From NCBI RefSeq assembly GCF_012927745.1, contig NZ_JABBKX010000008.1, forward strand, positions 183,005-247,004: a stretch of 64,000 nt of DNA, in the 5' to 3' direction. Origin of the DNA: Neoroseomonas marina. Its GTDB lineage: Bacteria > Pseudomonadota > Alphaproteobacteria > Acetobacterales > Acetobacteraceae. Each line of letters begins with the position of its first letter. Position 1 is the first letter of the stretch. Position numbers and translations under genes: made by a program. The notes under the pieces were generated by a model, which ran no database searches, was not told the origin of the DNA, and saw nothing but the letters and a program-made list of their open reading frames with translations. This document shows, piece after piece, positions 53,253 to 61,286 of this stretch.

Positions 53253-54197
53253 CTATTCGGGCTGCACGCCGAGTTCGCGCAGGATCCGCCCATAGGCCTC
53301 GTATTCGCTGTGGACCATGGCGGTGAAGTCGGCACGCGACATGTAGTTCACCGGCACGCGGCGGGCGGCGGCGACGCGGCGGAAGGCTTCGTCCTCCGTC
53401 CCCGTGCGGCAGGCTTCCTCGAGCTTCGCGAGCACCGGCTCGGGCGTGCCGCGCGGCGCGTAGATCCCGACCTGACTGAGTTGCTGCGCGTCGATGCCCT
53501 GCTCCCGCGCCGTCGGCACGTTCGGGTAGTCCGGATGCCGCCGGGCCGAGAACACCGCGATCAGGCGCACTCGGTCGCCGTCGATCAGCCCGCTCGCCGA
53601 GGCGACCACCGCGGCGGAGAAGTCGATCCGTCCGGCGATCAACTCGTTGAGGTGCGGCGGGTCGCCCCGGAACGGGATGTGGCTGAACTCGACGCCCGTC
53701 GCGCGCGTCACGCGCACGACGGCGAGCTGCGGCAGGGAATTCGGCCCCGGGCTGCCGAAGGTCAGGCTGCGTTTGCGGCCTTCCTCGACGAGCGCGGGCA
53801 GGTCGCGGATCGGGCTCTGGGCGGAAACGAGCACGCCGATGACGTTCTCGTTGGTGCCGCAGACCGGCGCGAAGCTGTCCGGCCCGATACCGAGGTTGCG
53901 CACCATGTGCGGCTGCACGACCACGGGCGTAACCGGCGTCAGGCCGAGTGTGTGGCCATCGGGCGCGGATTGCGCGACGAAGCGCATCCCGACGACACCC
54001 GATCCGCCGTCGCGGTTGGTCAGCACCACGGGCTGGCCCATCAGGCGGGTGAAATGCTCGCCGAGCGCGCGGCCATAGGCATCGGACGCGCTGCCCGGCG
54101 CATAGGGCAGCACGATGGTGATCGGCCGGTCGGGGAAGGTCTGCGCCGTCGCCGCGATCGGCGCGGCGAACGCGAGGGCGAGAAGGGCGCGGCGCAT
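53253..54197 (-). CDS. Bug-family solute receptor
   Basis: 314 residues. The signal peptide (MRRALLALAFAAPIAATA) is shorter than in the other three receptors here. FPDRPITIVLPYAPGSASDAYGRAL and NRDGGSGVVGMRFVAQSAPDGHT are the ligand loops; PYAPGS replaces the usual PPGG, so the ligand may differ. It is the last gene of the GntR-linked minus-strand operon after the cyclase (5-nt gap) and fumarylacetoacetase genes, which suggests it imports an aromatic- or acylpyruvate-related acid. Periplasmic. Confidence 0.92.
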   Translation of the reverse strand: MRRALLALAFAAPIAATAQTFPDRPITIVLPYAPGSASDAYGRALGEHFTRLMGQPVVLTNRDGGSGVVGMRFVAQSAPDGHTLGLTPVTPVVVQPHMVRNLGIGPDSFAPVCGTNENVIGVLVSAQSPIRDLPALVEEGRKRSLTFGSPGPNSLPQLAVVRVTRATGVEFSHIPFRGDPPHLNELIAGRIDFSAAVVASASGLIDGDRVRLIAVFSARRHPDYPNVPTAREQGIDAQQLSQVGIYAPRGTPEPVLAKLEEACRTGTEDEAFRRVAAARRVPVNYMSRADFTAMVHSEYEAYGRILRELGVQPE

Positions 54198-54202
54198 CGG
54201 TC

Positions 54203-54991
54203 TCACGCCTCGAAGATCGCGACGGCCCGCGTCCAGCCGGCGGAGCCGCGATGCACCTTCACCGGGAAGCAGGCGATCATGAAGCCGTCGGCGGGCAGGG
54301 ATTCGAGGTTGCTCAGTTTCTCCATGTGGCAGTAGCCGATCTCGCGCCCCGCGCGGTGCCCTTCCCAGATCAGCGAGGCATCGCCGCTTTCGGTCACCTT
54401 CTTCTTGGTCAGCGAGAAGGGCGCGTCCCAGGACCAGCCATCGGTCCCCGTCACCCGCACGCCCTGTTCCAGCAGCCACAGCGTCGCCGCCTTGCCCACG
54501 CCGCAACCCGAATGGATGTAGTCGTCCTGCCCGTACCGGCTGCCAGCCCGCGTGTTCACCACCACGATCTCGAGCGGCTTCAGCGTGTGCCCGATGCGCG
54601 CGAGTTCCTTCTGCACGTCCTCCGGCGTCGCGACATACCCGTCCGGCAGATGGCGGAAGTCGAGCTTGACGGCCGGCTGGAAGCACCAGTCGAGCGGCAC
54701 CTCGTCGATCCGCCAGGAGGGTTCGCCGCCGGGCACCAGGCGCTCATTCATGCGCGAGAAGAAGTGGTAGGGCGCATCGAGATGCGTGCCGTTATGCGTG
54801 CTGATCCGCACACGCTCGACCGCCGCGTATTCGCCTTCCGGCAGCGCGTCGATCGGGATGCCGAATTCCTGCGCCATGGCCGGGGCGGTCATGTGGTGAT
54901 CGTGATACTCGATCTCCGGCAGCATGCGCGGCGGGTCGCTGGCGATGCCGGCCTTCAGCGCGACGGAGATGTCGACGATGCGACGGGGCAT
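54203..54991 (-). CDS. Cyclase-family (kynurenine formamidase-like) hydrolase
   Basis: 262 residues. The metal motif is H66-NGT-H70-L-D72-APY-H76, exactly the HxGTHxDxPxH signature; later GCGVGKAATLWLLEQGVRVTGTDGWSWD and a closing region with FMIACFPVKVHRGSAGW agree with the family. Members hydrolyse formylkynurenine, cyclic esters or amides. In the same operon as fumarylacetoacetase (26-nt gap), it may open a ring or ester in an aromatic route. Real substrate unknown. Confidence 0.9.
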   Translation of the reverse strand: MPRRIVDISVALKAGIASDPPRMLPEIEYHDHHMTAPAMAQEFGIPIDALPEGEYAAVERVRISTHNGTHLDAPYHFFSRMNERLVPGGEPSWRIDEVPLDWCFQPAVKLDFRHLPDGYVATPEDVQKELARIGHTLKPLEIVVVNTRAGSRYGQDDYIHSGCGVGKAATLWLLEQGVRVTGTDGWSWDAPFSLTKKKVTESGDASLIWEGHRAGREIGYCHMEKLSNLESLPADGFMIACFPVKVHRGSAGWTRAVAIFEA

Positions 54992-55017
54992 GGGGCGTGT
55001 CCTGTTGCTTGGTTGAC

Positions 55018-56295
55018 TCAGGCGGGCCAGGCGATGGCGGGGTTCAGCACCCCGCGGCATTCGCCGAAGCCGATGGGCACGGCGCCGGGCGCCTCGGCGC
55101 GGGCGCGGAAGACGATCTCGTCGCCGTCCTGGATCCAGCGCCGCGTCTCGCCATTCGGCAGCGTGACGGCGCCGGTCAGGCCGATCTCGGCGAGGCAGGC
55201 GCGCGCCGTCTCCTCCGGGCCCGAGACGGTGCCGCTGCCGAGCAAATCGCCCGCGAGCAGGTTGCAGCCGTTCGACGCGTGGTGCGCGACCATCGTCGCC
55301 GCGGTCCAGTACATGCCGGCGAACTGCGTGTCGGTCAGCACGAAGGGTGCCGCGCCTTCGGAGCGCATCCGCGGCGTGAGGATCGCCGCCGTCATCCGCA
55401 CCGCGAGCGCCCCGTTCGACCGGTTCCAGGCGCTGTCGAGATAGGGCAGGGCAGGCGGCTCCTGGGCCGGCGCGGGCACCTCGAAGGGCGCGAGCGCCTC
55501 GGCGGTGACGATCCAGGCCGAGACGGAGGTCGACACGCTCTTGCCGAGGAACGGCCCGAGCGGCGGCATCTCCCAGCGCTGCACGTCGCGCACCGACCAG
55601 TCGTTGAGCAGCCCGTAGCCGAAGATGCGATCGGGCGCGCTGGACATCGGCACCGGCTCGCCGATCGCGTTGTCCCCGGCGATCCAGACCGCCATCTCGA
55701 GCTCGTAGTCCATCGCCTCGGTCGGGCCGAAATGCATCGTCCCGTCCTGGCGCTGCCACTGGCCATGCGGGCGGGTGATCGCCTCGCCGCTGACGCGCAC
55801 CGAGGAAGCGCGCGAATGGTAGGCGACCGGCAACTGCCGGAAGGCCTGAGGCAGGGGGTTCTTCGGGTCGCGCCGCACGCCGAGCCGCGCGCAATGATCA
55901 TAGGACGCCATGAAGTCCGAGAAGTTCCGCACCGTCGTCGGCAGGTGCATCCGCGCCGCCGCCATCGGGACCAGCAGGTCGGTGCGCGATGGCGCGCCTT
56001 CGGACAGCAGCGCCGAGACCTCCGCCCGCAGCGCCGCCGAGGCGCGCCGTCCTTCCGTCATCAGCGGGCCAAGGGAGTTCGCGGCGGCCGCCGGGTTGCT
56101 CACCAGCCCCGCACCGTGCGCCGCCTTCAGGTCGAGGACCTGGTCCCCGATCGCCACCCCGCAGCGCGGCGCCGCGCCATCGGTGCTGAACACGCCGAGC
56201 GGCAGGTTCTGCACCGGGAAATCCGTCCCCGGCGTATTCGCCGAGGCGACCCAGCTCTTCCGCGCAAGGTCGTGGGTGGCATCGCGCTGGGCCAT
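55018..56295 (-). CDS. fahA: Fumarylacetoacetase
   Basis: 425 residues, the length of true FAH and not of the short FAA-hydrolase relatives. The N-terminal SH3-like domain (LPLGVFSTDGAAPRCGVAIGDQVLDL) is followed by the catalytic domain with FSDFMASYDHC, the metal-binding DYELEMAVW, and NDWSVRDVQRWE plus PLGPFLGKS. It splits fumarylacetoacetate into fumarate and acetoacetate, last step of tyrosine/homogentisate breakdown. hmgA and maiA are not in the window. It is divergent from the gntR gene, its likely regulator. Confidence 0.93.
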   Translation of the reverse strand: MAQRDATHDLARKSWVASANTPGTDFPVQNLPLGVFSTDGAAPRCGVAIGDQVLDLKAAHGAGLVSNPAAAANSLGPLMTEGRRASAALRAEVSALLSEGAPSRTDLLVPMAAARMHLPTTVRNFSDFMASYDHCARLGVRRDPKNPLPQAFRQLPVAYHSRASSVRVSGEAITRPHGQWQRQDGTMHFGPTEAMDYELEMAVWIAGDNAIGEPVPMSSAPDRIFGYGLLNDWSVRDVQRWEMPPLGPFLGKSVSTSVSAWIVTAEALAPFEVPAPAQEPPALPYLDSAWNRSNGALAVRMTAAILTPRMRSEGAAPFVLTDTQFAGMYWTAATMVAHHASNGCNLLAGDLLGSGTVSGPEETARACLAEIGLTGAVTLPNGETRRWIQDGDEIVFRARAEAPGAVPIGFGECRGVLNPAIAWPA

Positions 56296-56337
56296 GGACG
56301 CTCCGTTTGCTCCCGAATGGCGTCGATCATGCGCGCG

Positions 56338-56366
56338 TTGATCGACATGGCAAGATGAAATATATT
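56338..56366 (+). promoter_or_regulatory. Promoter giving a leaderless gntR transcript
   Basis: -35 TTGATC (56338-56343), 17-bp spacer, -10 TATATT (56361-56366). The predicted start falls on the A of ATG 56373, so the mRNA would have no leader. There is no ribosome site before that ATG, in agreement. Confidence 0.6.
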
Positions 56367-56370
56367 TTCA
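56356..56370. promoter_or_regulatory. Palindromic operator candidate overlapping the gntR -10
   Basis: TGAAATATATTTTCA has 5-bp inverted arms TGAAA/TTTCA around TATAT, an AT island in otherwise GC-rich DNA. It covers the -10 box and lies between fahA and gntR, so binding by the GntR protein would repress its own gene and could affect fahA. Confidence 0.55.
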
Positions 56371-56372
56371 CG

Positions 56373-57044
56373 ATGGACGCCGCCCCCGCCACCGCCGTCG
56401 AGGCCGCCACGCATCGCCTGCGGGAGGAGATCGTCGCCGGCGCCCTGCCGCCCGAGGCGCGGCTGCGCCTGCGCGACCTCGCCGCCCGCACCGGCTACGG
56501 CGCGACGCCGCTGCGCGAGGCGCTCTCCCGCCTCGCCGCCGAGGGCTTCGTCGTCTTCGAAGGGCAGAAGGGCTTCTCCGTCCCTCCGGTCACGCGCGCC
56601 CACCTGCTCGACATCACGCGATCCCGCCAGTTCGTGGAACCCGAGGCGCTGCGCCTCGCCATGGAAGCCGGCGGCGCGGCCTGGGAGGACGAGATCGTCG
56701 CGAGCCTCTCGCTGCTGAAGCGGGAGGTGGAACGCCGCACCCAGGAGGAATCCTGGCTCGACGTCTACGAGGCCAAGCACCACCGCTTCCACCGCGCGCT
56801 GATCGCCGCCTGTCCGCTCGTCTCGCTGCGCGCCTTCTGCGACGAGCTCTACATGCAGACGACGCGGTATCGTCGCCTGATGAAGTCCGTCACGCCCGAC
56901 TGGCAGCGCATGGCAGCCGCCCACCAGGCGCTGGCCGACCTGGTCCTGGCGCGCGATGCCGCGGCGCAGCAGGCCCTGCGCGACCATATCGGCACCACGG
57001 CGAGCCGCGTGCTCGCGATGTTCGGCGATGCCGATCCACCCTGA
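56373..57044 (+). CDS. GntR-family (FCD domain) transcriptional regulator
   Basis: 223 residues. The winged helix is at about 10-70 (HRLREEIVAGALPPEARLRLRDLAARTGYGATPLREALSRLAAEGFV), the FadR type. The FCD effector domain follows with histidine/aspartate positions expected for its metal site (ESWLDVYEAKHHRFHRALI, ACPLVSLRAF, HQALADLVLARDAAAQQALRDHI). I start at ATG 56373 and not 56355 because a palindrome and -10 box occupy the intervening bases. It likely controls the fahA operon and possibly the downstream dehydrogenase genes. Ligand probably an organic acid. Confidence 0.9.
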   Translation: MDAAPATAVEAATHRLREEIVAGALPPEARLRLRDLAARTGYGATPLREALSRLAAEGFVVFEGQKGFSVPPVTRAHLLDITRSRQFVEPEALRLAMEAGGAAWEDEIVASLSLLKREVERRTQEESWLDVYEAKHHRFHRALIAACPLVSLRAFCDELYMQTTRYRRLMKSVTPDWQRMAAAHQALADLVLARDAAAQQALRDHIGTTASRVLAMFGDADPP

Positions 57045-57095
57045 CAGCGGGTCCCGGCGGGCCTATGTTCCGCCGCGTATAGAGGAGGGACCGCC

Positions 57096-58574
57096 ATGCT
57101 CGATGCCATCGCCAAGGTGCCGCTGAAGGATGCGGACCTGTTCCGCCAGGCCAACTACATCGACGGCAAGTGGGTGCAGGCCGACAGCGGCAAGACCATC
57201 GCCGTGCGCAACCCCGCCACCGGCGAGGTGATCGGCAACGTTCCTGCCATGAGCCAGGCCGAGACGCGCCGCGCCATCGAGGCCGCCAACGCCGCCTGGC
57301 CCGCCTGGCGCGCCATGCTCGCCAAGGACCGCGCGGTCATCCTGCACAAGCTCGCGAAGCTGATGCACGAGAATGCCGACGACCTCGCCGCCATCATGAC
57401 GGCCGAGCAGGGCAAGCCGCTCGCCGAGGCCAAGGGCGAAGTCGTCTACTCCGCCTCCTTCATCGAATGGTTCGCCGACGAAGGCCGCCGCGTCTATGGC
57501 GAGACCATCCCGCAGAACGCCAAGGGCCGTCGCATCATCGTGACGAAGGAGCCGATCGGCGTCTTCGCCGCGATCACGCCGTGGAACTTCCCCTCGGCCA
57601 TGATCACCCGCAAGGCCGGCCCGGGTTGGGCCGCGGGCTGCACGGGCGTGATCCGCCCGGCCTCGCAGACGCCGTTCAGCGCGCTGGCCATCGCCGTGCT
57701 GGCCGAACGCGCCGGCATGCCGGCGGGCGTGTGCAACGTCATCACCGGGCCGTCGGGCGAGACCGGCAAGGAACTCACCGGCAACCCGATCGTGCGCAAG
57801 CTGTCCTTCACCGGCTCGACCGAGGTCGGCCGCGTGCTGCTCGCGCAATGCGCGGCGACCATCAAGAAGACCTCGATGGAACTCGGCGGCAATGCGCCCT
57901 TCATCGTCTTCGACGATGCGGATCTCGATCAGGCGGTGCAGGGCGCGATGGCGTCCAAGTACCGCAACACGGGGCAGACCTGCGTCTGCGCCAACCGCAT
58001 CCTGGTGCAGGACGGCGTCTACGACGCCTTCGCCAAGAAGCTGAAGGAAGCGGTCGAAGGGCTGAAGGTCGGTCCGGGCATGGAACCCGGCGTGACCCAG
58101 GGTCCACTCATCAACGCCGACGCCGTCGCGAAGGTCGAGGAACACATCGCCGACGCGCTGGCGAAGGGTGCCTCCATCGTCACCGGCGGCAAGCGCCACG
58201 CGCGCGGCGGCAACTTCTTCGAGCCGACCGTGCTCGCCAACGTGCCGCGCGGCGCCAAGATCTTCGGCGAGGAGACCTTCGGCCCGGTCGCGCCGCTCTT
58301 CCGCTTCAAGACGGAAGAGGAAGCGATCAGGCTGGCCAACGACACCGAGTTCGGCCTCGCCGCCTACTTCTACGCGCGCGACGTCGGGCGCATCTTCCGC
58401 GTCGCCGAAGGCCTCGAATACGGCATCATCGGCATCAACGAGGGGATCATCTCCACGGCCGAAGTGCCCTTCGGCGGCTTCAAGCAGTCCGGCCTCGGCC
58501 GCGAAGGCAGCCACATGGGCATCGAGGAGTATCTCGAGGTGAAGTACCTGGCCCTGGGCGGCATCGGCACGTGA
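57096..58574 (+). CDS. gabD: Succinate-semialdehyde dehydrogenase-like aldehyde dehydrogenase
   Basis: 492 residues. TPWNFPSAMI (N164), MELGGNAPFIVFDDADL (E262) and NTGQTCVCANR (C296) are the catalytic set, and the protein resembles GabD throughout (EQGKPLAEAKGE, SASFIEWFADEGRRVYGETIP). C298 next to the nucleophile is the redox cysteine seen in several GabD. One key residue is changed: the lysine that binds the cofactor ribose in the KPAS motif is R187. It oxidises succinate semialdehyde or a similar acid aldehyde. GAGG precedes the ATG, and the next gene overlaps by GTGA. Confidence 0.88.
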   Translation: MLDAIAKVPLKDADLFRQANYIDGKWVQADSGKTIAVRNPATGEVIGNVPAMSQAETRRAIEAANAAWPAWRAMLAKDRAVILHKLAKLMHENADDLAAIMTAEQGKPLAEAKGEVVYSASFIEWFADEGRRVYGETIPQNAKGRRIIVTKEPIGVFAAITPWNFPSAMITRKAGPGWAAGCTGVIRPASQTPFSALAIAVLAERAGMPAGVCNVITGPSGETGKELTGNPIVRKLSFTGSTEVGRVLLAQCAATIKKTSMELGGNAPFIVFDDADLDQAVQGAMASKYRNTGQTCVCANRILVQDGVYDAFAKKLKEAVEGLKVGPGMEPGVTQGPLINADAVAKVEEHIADALAKGASIVTGGKRHARGGNFFEPTVLANVPRGAKIFGEETFGPVAPLFRFKTEEEAIRLANDTEFGLAAYFYARDVGRIFRVAEGLEYGIIGINEGIISTAEVPFGGFKQSGLGREGSHMGIEEYLEVKYLALGGIGT

Positions 58575-59026
58575 GCGAAGTCCTCTTCCTCGAGGACCTG
58601 ACCCCGGGCCGGCGCTTCACCGCCGGCCCGGTGACGGTCACCGAGGCGGAGATCATCGCCTTCGCCAGCCGCTACGACCCGCAGCCATTCCACACGGATC
58701 CCGGTGCGGCTGCGGCACATCCCCTGTTCCGGGGACTTGCCGCGAGCGGCTGGCACACGGCAGCCCTGTCGATGCCGCTCGTGATCGCGGCGATCGGCCA
58801 CATCGCCGATGGCGTGATCGGCGGCGGCGGCGAATTGCTCTGGCCGCGGCCGGTCCGCGCGGGCGACAGCCTCTCGGTCGAGATCGAGGTGGTGGAGGCG
58901 ACGCCCTCCCGCTCGCGACCCGATCGGGGCTCCGCCGTCCTGCGCATCCGCACCCTGAACCAGCATGGCGAGGACGTGCAGCGCTTCACGCCGCGCCTGG
59001 TCGTGCCACGGAGGCCGGCCCCATGA
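58571..59026 (+). CDS. MaoC-like (R)-hydratase
   Basis: 151 residues from GTG 58571, which overlaps the dehydrogenase stop as GTGA. The hot-dog fold hydratase motif is FASRYDPQPFHTDPGAA with D36 and H41, followed by FRGLAASGWHTAALSM, the hydratase-2 signature. It would hydrate an enoyl-CoA or related thioester. It overlaps the VOC gene by ATGA. Being in a run of three overlapping genes with an aldehyde dehydrogenase suggests a short catabolic module; the pathway is unclear. Confidence 0.9.
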   Translation: MSEVLFLEDLTPGRRFTAGPVTVTEAEIIAFASRYDPQPFHTDPGAAAAHPLFRGLAASGWHTAALSMPLVIAAIGHIADGVIGGGGELLWPRPVRAGDSLSVEIEVVEATPSRSRPDRGSAVLRIRTLNQHGEDVQRFTPRLVVPRRPAP

Positions 59027-59409
59027 AGCTGGGCTACGTCATCCTCTACGTGCCGGATGTCGGGGAGGCGGTCGCCTTCTACACCGCCGCCTTCGGCCTC
59101 GGGACACGCTTCGTGCATGAGAGCGGCACCTACGCCGAGATGGAGACCGGGACGACCGTCCTCGCCTTCGTCGCCGAATCCATGATCGAGCAGCAGGGTA
59201 CCGCCTTCCGCCGCACCCGGCCTGGCGAACCCCCGCCCGGCATGGAGATCGCCTTCGTCATCGAGGACGTCGGCGCGGCTTTCGACCGCGCGGTCGCCGC
59301 CGGAGCGGCCCCCGCGGCGCGGCCGACCCGGAAGCCCTGGGGACAGGACGTCGGGTATGTTCGCGATCCGAATGGCGCCCTGGTCGAACTCTGCTCTCCG
59401 ATGGGCTGA
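59023..59409 (+). CDS. VOC-superfamily glyoxalase/dioxygenase-like protein
   Basis: 128 residues, two beta-alpha-beta-beta-beta modules. GYVILYVPDVGEAVAFYTAAFGL opens the first and MEIAFVIEDVGAAFDRAVAAGA the second; GYVRDPNGALVELCSP ends with the usual glutamate metal ligand. The N-terminal position often holding a histidine ligand is Y5, so the metal site may be altered or absent. Such proteins include glyoxalases, epimerases and antibiotic-binding proteins. Last of the overlapping gabD-maoC-VOC run. Confidence 0.88.
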   Translation: MKLGYVILYVPDVGEAVAFYTAAFGLGTRFVHESGTYAEMETGTTVLAFVAESMIEQQGTAFRRTRPGEPPPGMEIAFVIEDVGAAFDRAVAAGAAPAARPTRKPWGQDVGYVRDPNGALVELCSPMG

Positions 59410-59448
59410 GGCCGGGCGACGCGACCAACGCGGGGAAGGCCGCGCCTG

Positions 59449-60249
59449 TCATGGCCGGGGCAGGCCGTCCCGACCGCCGGTCGCCGCGATCTCTCCGGCG
59501 ATCGCCCTGAGTTCCGGTTCGGGACGCTCGGCAAGACGCAGCGCCATGCTGCGACGAAAGGCCGCATGCGCGCCCTGCGCGGCGGTGCGGAACCACCGTG
59601 CTGCGGCGTCCACCTCGCCATGCGCCGCCAGCAGCGCGCCGAGATTGAACTGCCCGCGGAAATCCCCGCGCCCGGCCGACGCAGCGTAGAGCCGCGCCGC
59701 GGCGGCCGGATCGCGCGGGACCTCCCATCCTTCCTCGAGGTATCGCGCCACCATGTTCATCGACTTGGCATGGCCCTGCGCCGCCGCTCGCTGATACCAG
59801 CGCAGGGCTTCCGCGCGGTCCTCGGGAACGCCACGCCCCCCGAAATGCATGTTGCCGAGGTTGTACTGACCCCAATCGAGCCCGGCCTCCGCGGCGCGCC
59901 GGAACCACAGGGCCGCCGCCGCCTGGTCCTCGGCGACGCCCCAGCCATTCTCGAGGCACCGGCCGAACATGTTCATGCCCTCCACCTCGCCGGCCTCGGC
60001 CGCGGCGCGGAACCAGGCTGCGGCGGCCGGCCGGTCGGGCGCGGCGCCCGCGACGCCGTCGAGCAGCATCTGGCCCCAGAAGACCATGGCCCGGGCGATG
60101 CCGTACTTCGCGGCCGCTTCGACCCAAGGGGCGGCCTCCTGCGGCGGGGCGGCGAAGGCGGCGGCGAGCGCCTCGGGGCTCGCGGCGCGGATCTCGTCGA
60201 AGGTCACGCGCCGGCGAACCGGCTTCGGGGGGCGGGGGCGGCGGAACAT
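59449..60249 (-). CDS. Sel1-repeat protein
   Basis: 266 residues. After a basic start (MFRRPRPPKPVRRRVT) there are about five Sel1-like helical repeats of roughly 36 residues from residue 55 to 245, each with the A-x-x-W-[FY]-x-x-A-A-x-x-G core (for example AAAWFRAAAEAG, ALRWYQRAAAQG). Such solenoids scaffold protein complexes. There is no signal peptide. The start 60249 lies 6 nt after a -10 box on the minus strand, with no ribosome site, suggesting a leaderless mRNA. The longer frame to 60387 was rejected for that reason. Confidence 0.85.
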   Translation of the reverse strand: MFRRPRPPKPVRRRVTFDEIRAASPEALAAAFAAPPQEAAPWVEAAAKYGIARAMVFWGQMLLDGVAGAAPDRPAAAAWFRAAAEAGEVEGMNMFGRCLENGWGVAEDQAAAALWFRRAAEAGLDWGQYNLGNMHFGGRGVPEDRAEALRWYQRAAAQGHAKSMNMVARYLEEGWEVPRDPAAAARLYAASAGRGDFRGQFNLGALLAAHGEVDAAARWFRTAAQGAHAAFRRSMALRLAERPEPELRAIAGEIAATGGRDGLPRP

Positions 60250-60255
60250 GGCGTG

Positions 60256-60284
60256 ATGATAATGCGATTGCGACGTATTCGCAA
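60256..60284 (-). promoter_or_regulatory. Promoter giving a leaderless Sel1-gene transcript
   Basis: Minus strand: -35 TTGCGA (60284-60279), 17-bp spacer, -10 TATCAT (60261-60256), then CACGCC and ATG at 60249. The predicted start is the A of ATG. The -35 TTGCGA lies in an inverted repeat TTGCGA-CGTAT-TCGCAA (60268-60284) that could be an operator. Confidence 0.6.
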
Positions 60285-60377
60285 AATCGTGCCATCTTGG
60301 AAGCCGGTCGGTCTTTCCCCAGATCCGTTGCGTCGGCGCGCCCGACTGGGCGCTCCCGCGGTGCATGGAGGAGACGC

Positions 60378-61187
60378 ATGTCGACACCTGACGCCGTTTT
60401 CGCCGGTTCGGTGCCGGCCAATTACGACCGCCACATGGGTCCGCTCTTCTTCGAACCCTTTGCCCGGGACGTCGCCCGGCGCCTCTCCGGCCTGCGCGAA
60501 GGCGCGGTGCTGGAGACGGCGGCGGGCACCGGGATCGTCACCGCGGCCCTGGTGGACACACTGCCGCCGGCCGTCGCGATCACGGCGACGGACCTCAATC
60601 AGCCGATGCTCGACCATGCCATGGGCAAGCCGGGGCTCGAACGCGTCGCCTTCCGCCAAGCCGATGCCCAGGCGCTGCCCTTCGACGATGCGACCTTCGA
60701 CGCCGTCGTCTGCCAGTTCGGCGCGATGTTCTTCCCCGACCGCGTCGCCGCCTATCGCGAGGCCCGCCGCGTGCTGCGGCCGGCGGGGCGCTTCCTGTTC
60801 AGCACCTGGGACCGCGTCGACCACGCGCCCGTCGCCCATGCGGCGCTCCGGGCGCTGTCGCGACTCTTCACGCCCGCCGGGAGCTGGTTCCTGGAGCGGA
60901 CGCCCCATGGCCACTTCGACGCCGGGGCGATCGAGCGCGACCTGCGCGCGGCGGGCTGGGAGACGATCGAGGTCGAGAGGGTGACGCAGATCGGCCGCGC
61001 TGCCTCGGCCCGCAGCGCCGCCGTCGCGCTTTGCCAGGGAACGCCGATGCGCGCCGAGATCGAGGCCTTCGGTCCCGACGCCCTGGCCGTCGCGACCGAT
61101 GCCGTCGCGGCCGAGATCGCCGCGCGTTTCGGCGACGGTCCCTTCGAAGCCCCAAGCCGCGCGCTGGTCATGGAAGTGGCGCGCTGA
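60378..61187 (+). CDS. Class I SAM-dependent methyltransferase
   Basis: 269 residues. The SAM motif I is VLETAAGTGIVTAAL (about residues 44-58), with motif II ITATDLNQPML and the post-motif LPFDDATFDAVVCQFGAMFFPD, typical of Methyltransf_11/UbiE-like enzymes. GGAGGAG precedes ATG 60378. It is divergent from the Sel1 gene and co-directional with glutathione reductase after a terminator-like hairpin, so it is probably its own unit. Acceptor unknown. Confidence 0.9.
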   Translation: MSTPDAVFAGSVPANYDRHMGPLFFEPFARDVARRLSGLREGAVLETAAGTGIVTAALVDTLPPAVAITATDLNQPMLDHAMGKPGLERVAFRQADAQALPFDDATFDAVVCQFGAMFFPDRVAAYREARRVLRPAGRFLFSTWDRVDHAPVAHAALRALSRLFTPAGSWFLERTPHGHFDAGAIERDLRAAGWETIEVERVTQIGRAASARSAAVALCQGTPMRAEIEAFGPDALAVATDAVAAEIAARFGDGPFEAPSRALVMEVAR

Positions 61188-61200
61188 GCGTATGCCTGCC

Positions 61201-61227
61201 CGGGCGGCGGCTTCGCATTGCCGCCCG
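61201..61227 (+). terminator. Terminator hairpin after the methyltransferase
   Basis: CGGGCGGC (61201-61208) and GCCGCCCG (61220-61227) form an 8-bp stem with an 11-nt loop, 13 nt after the stop. No T-run. Confidence 0.5.
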
Positions 61228-61286
61228 CGCCGCGACCCACTAACTCAAGCGATGGATGGGCGGGGCCGGACCCGCGGGGGATACCG

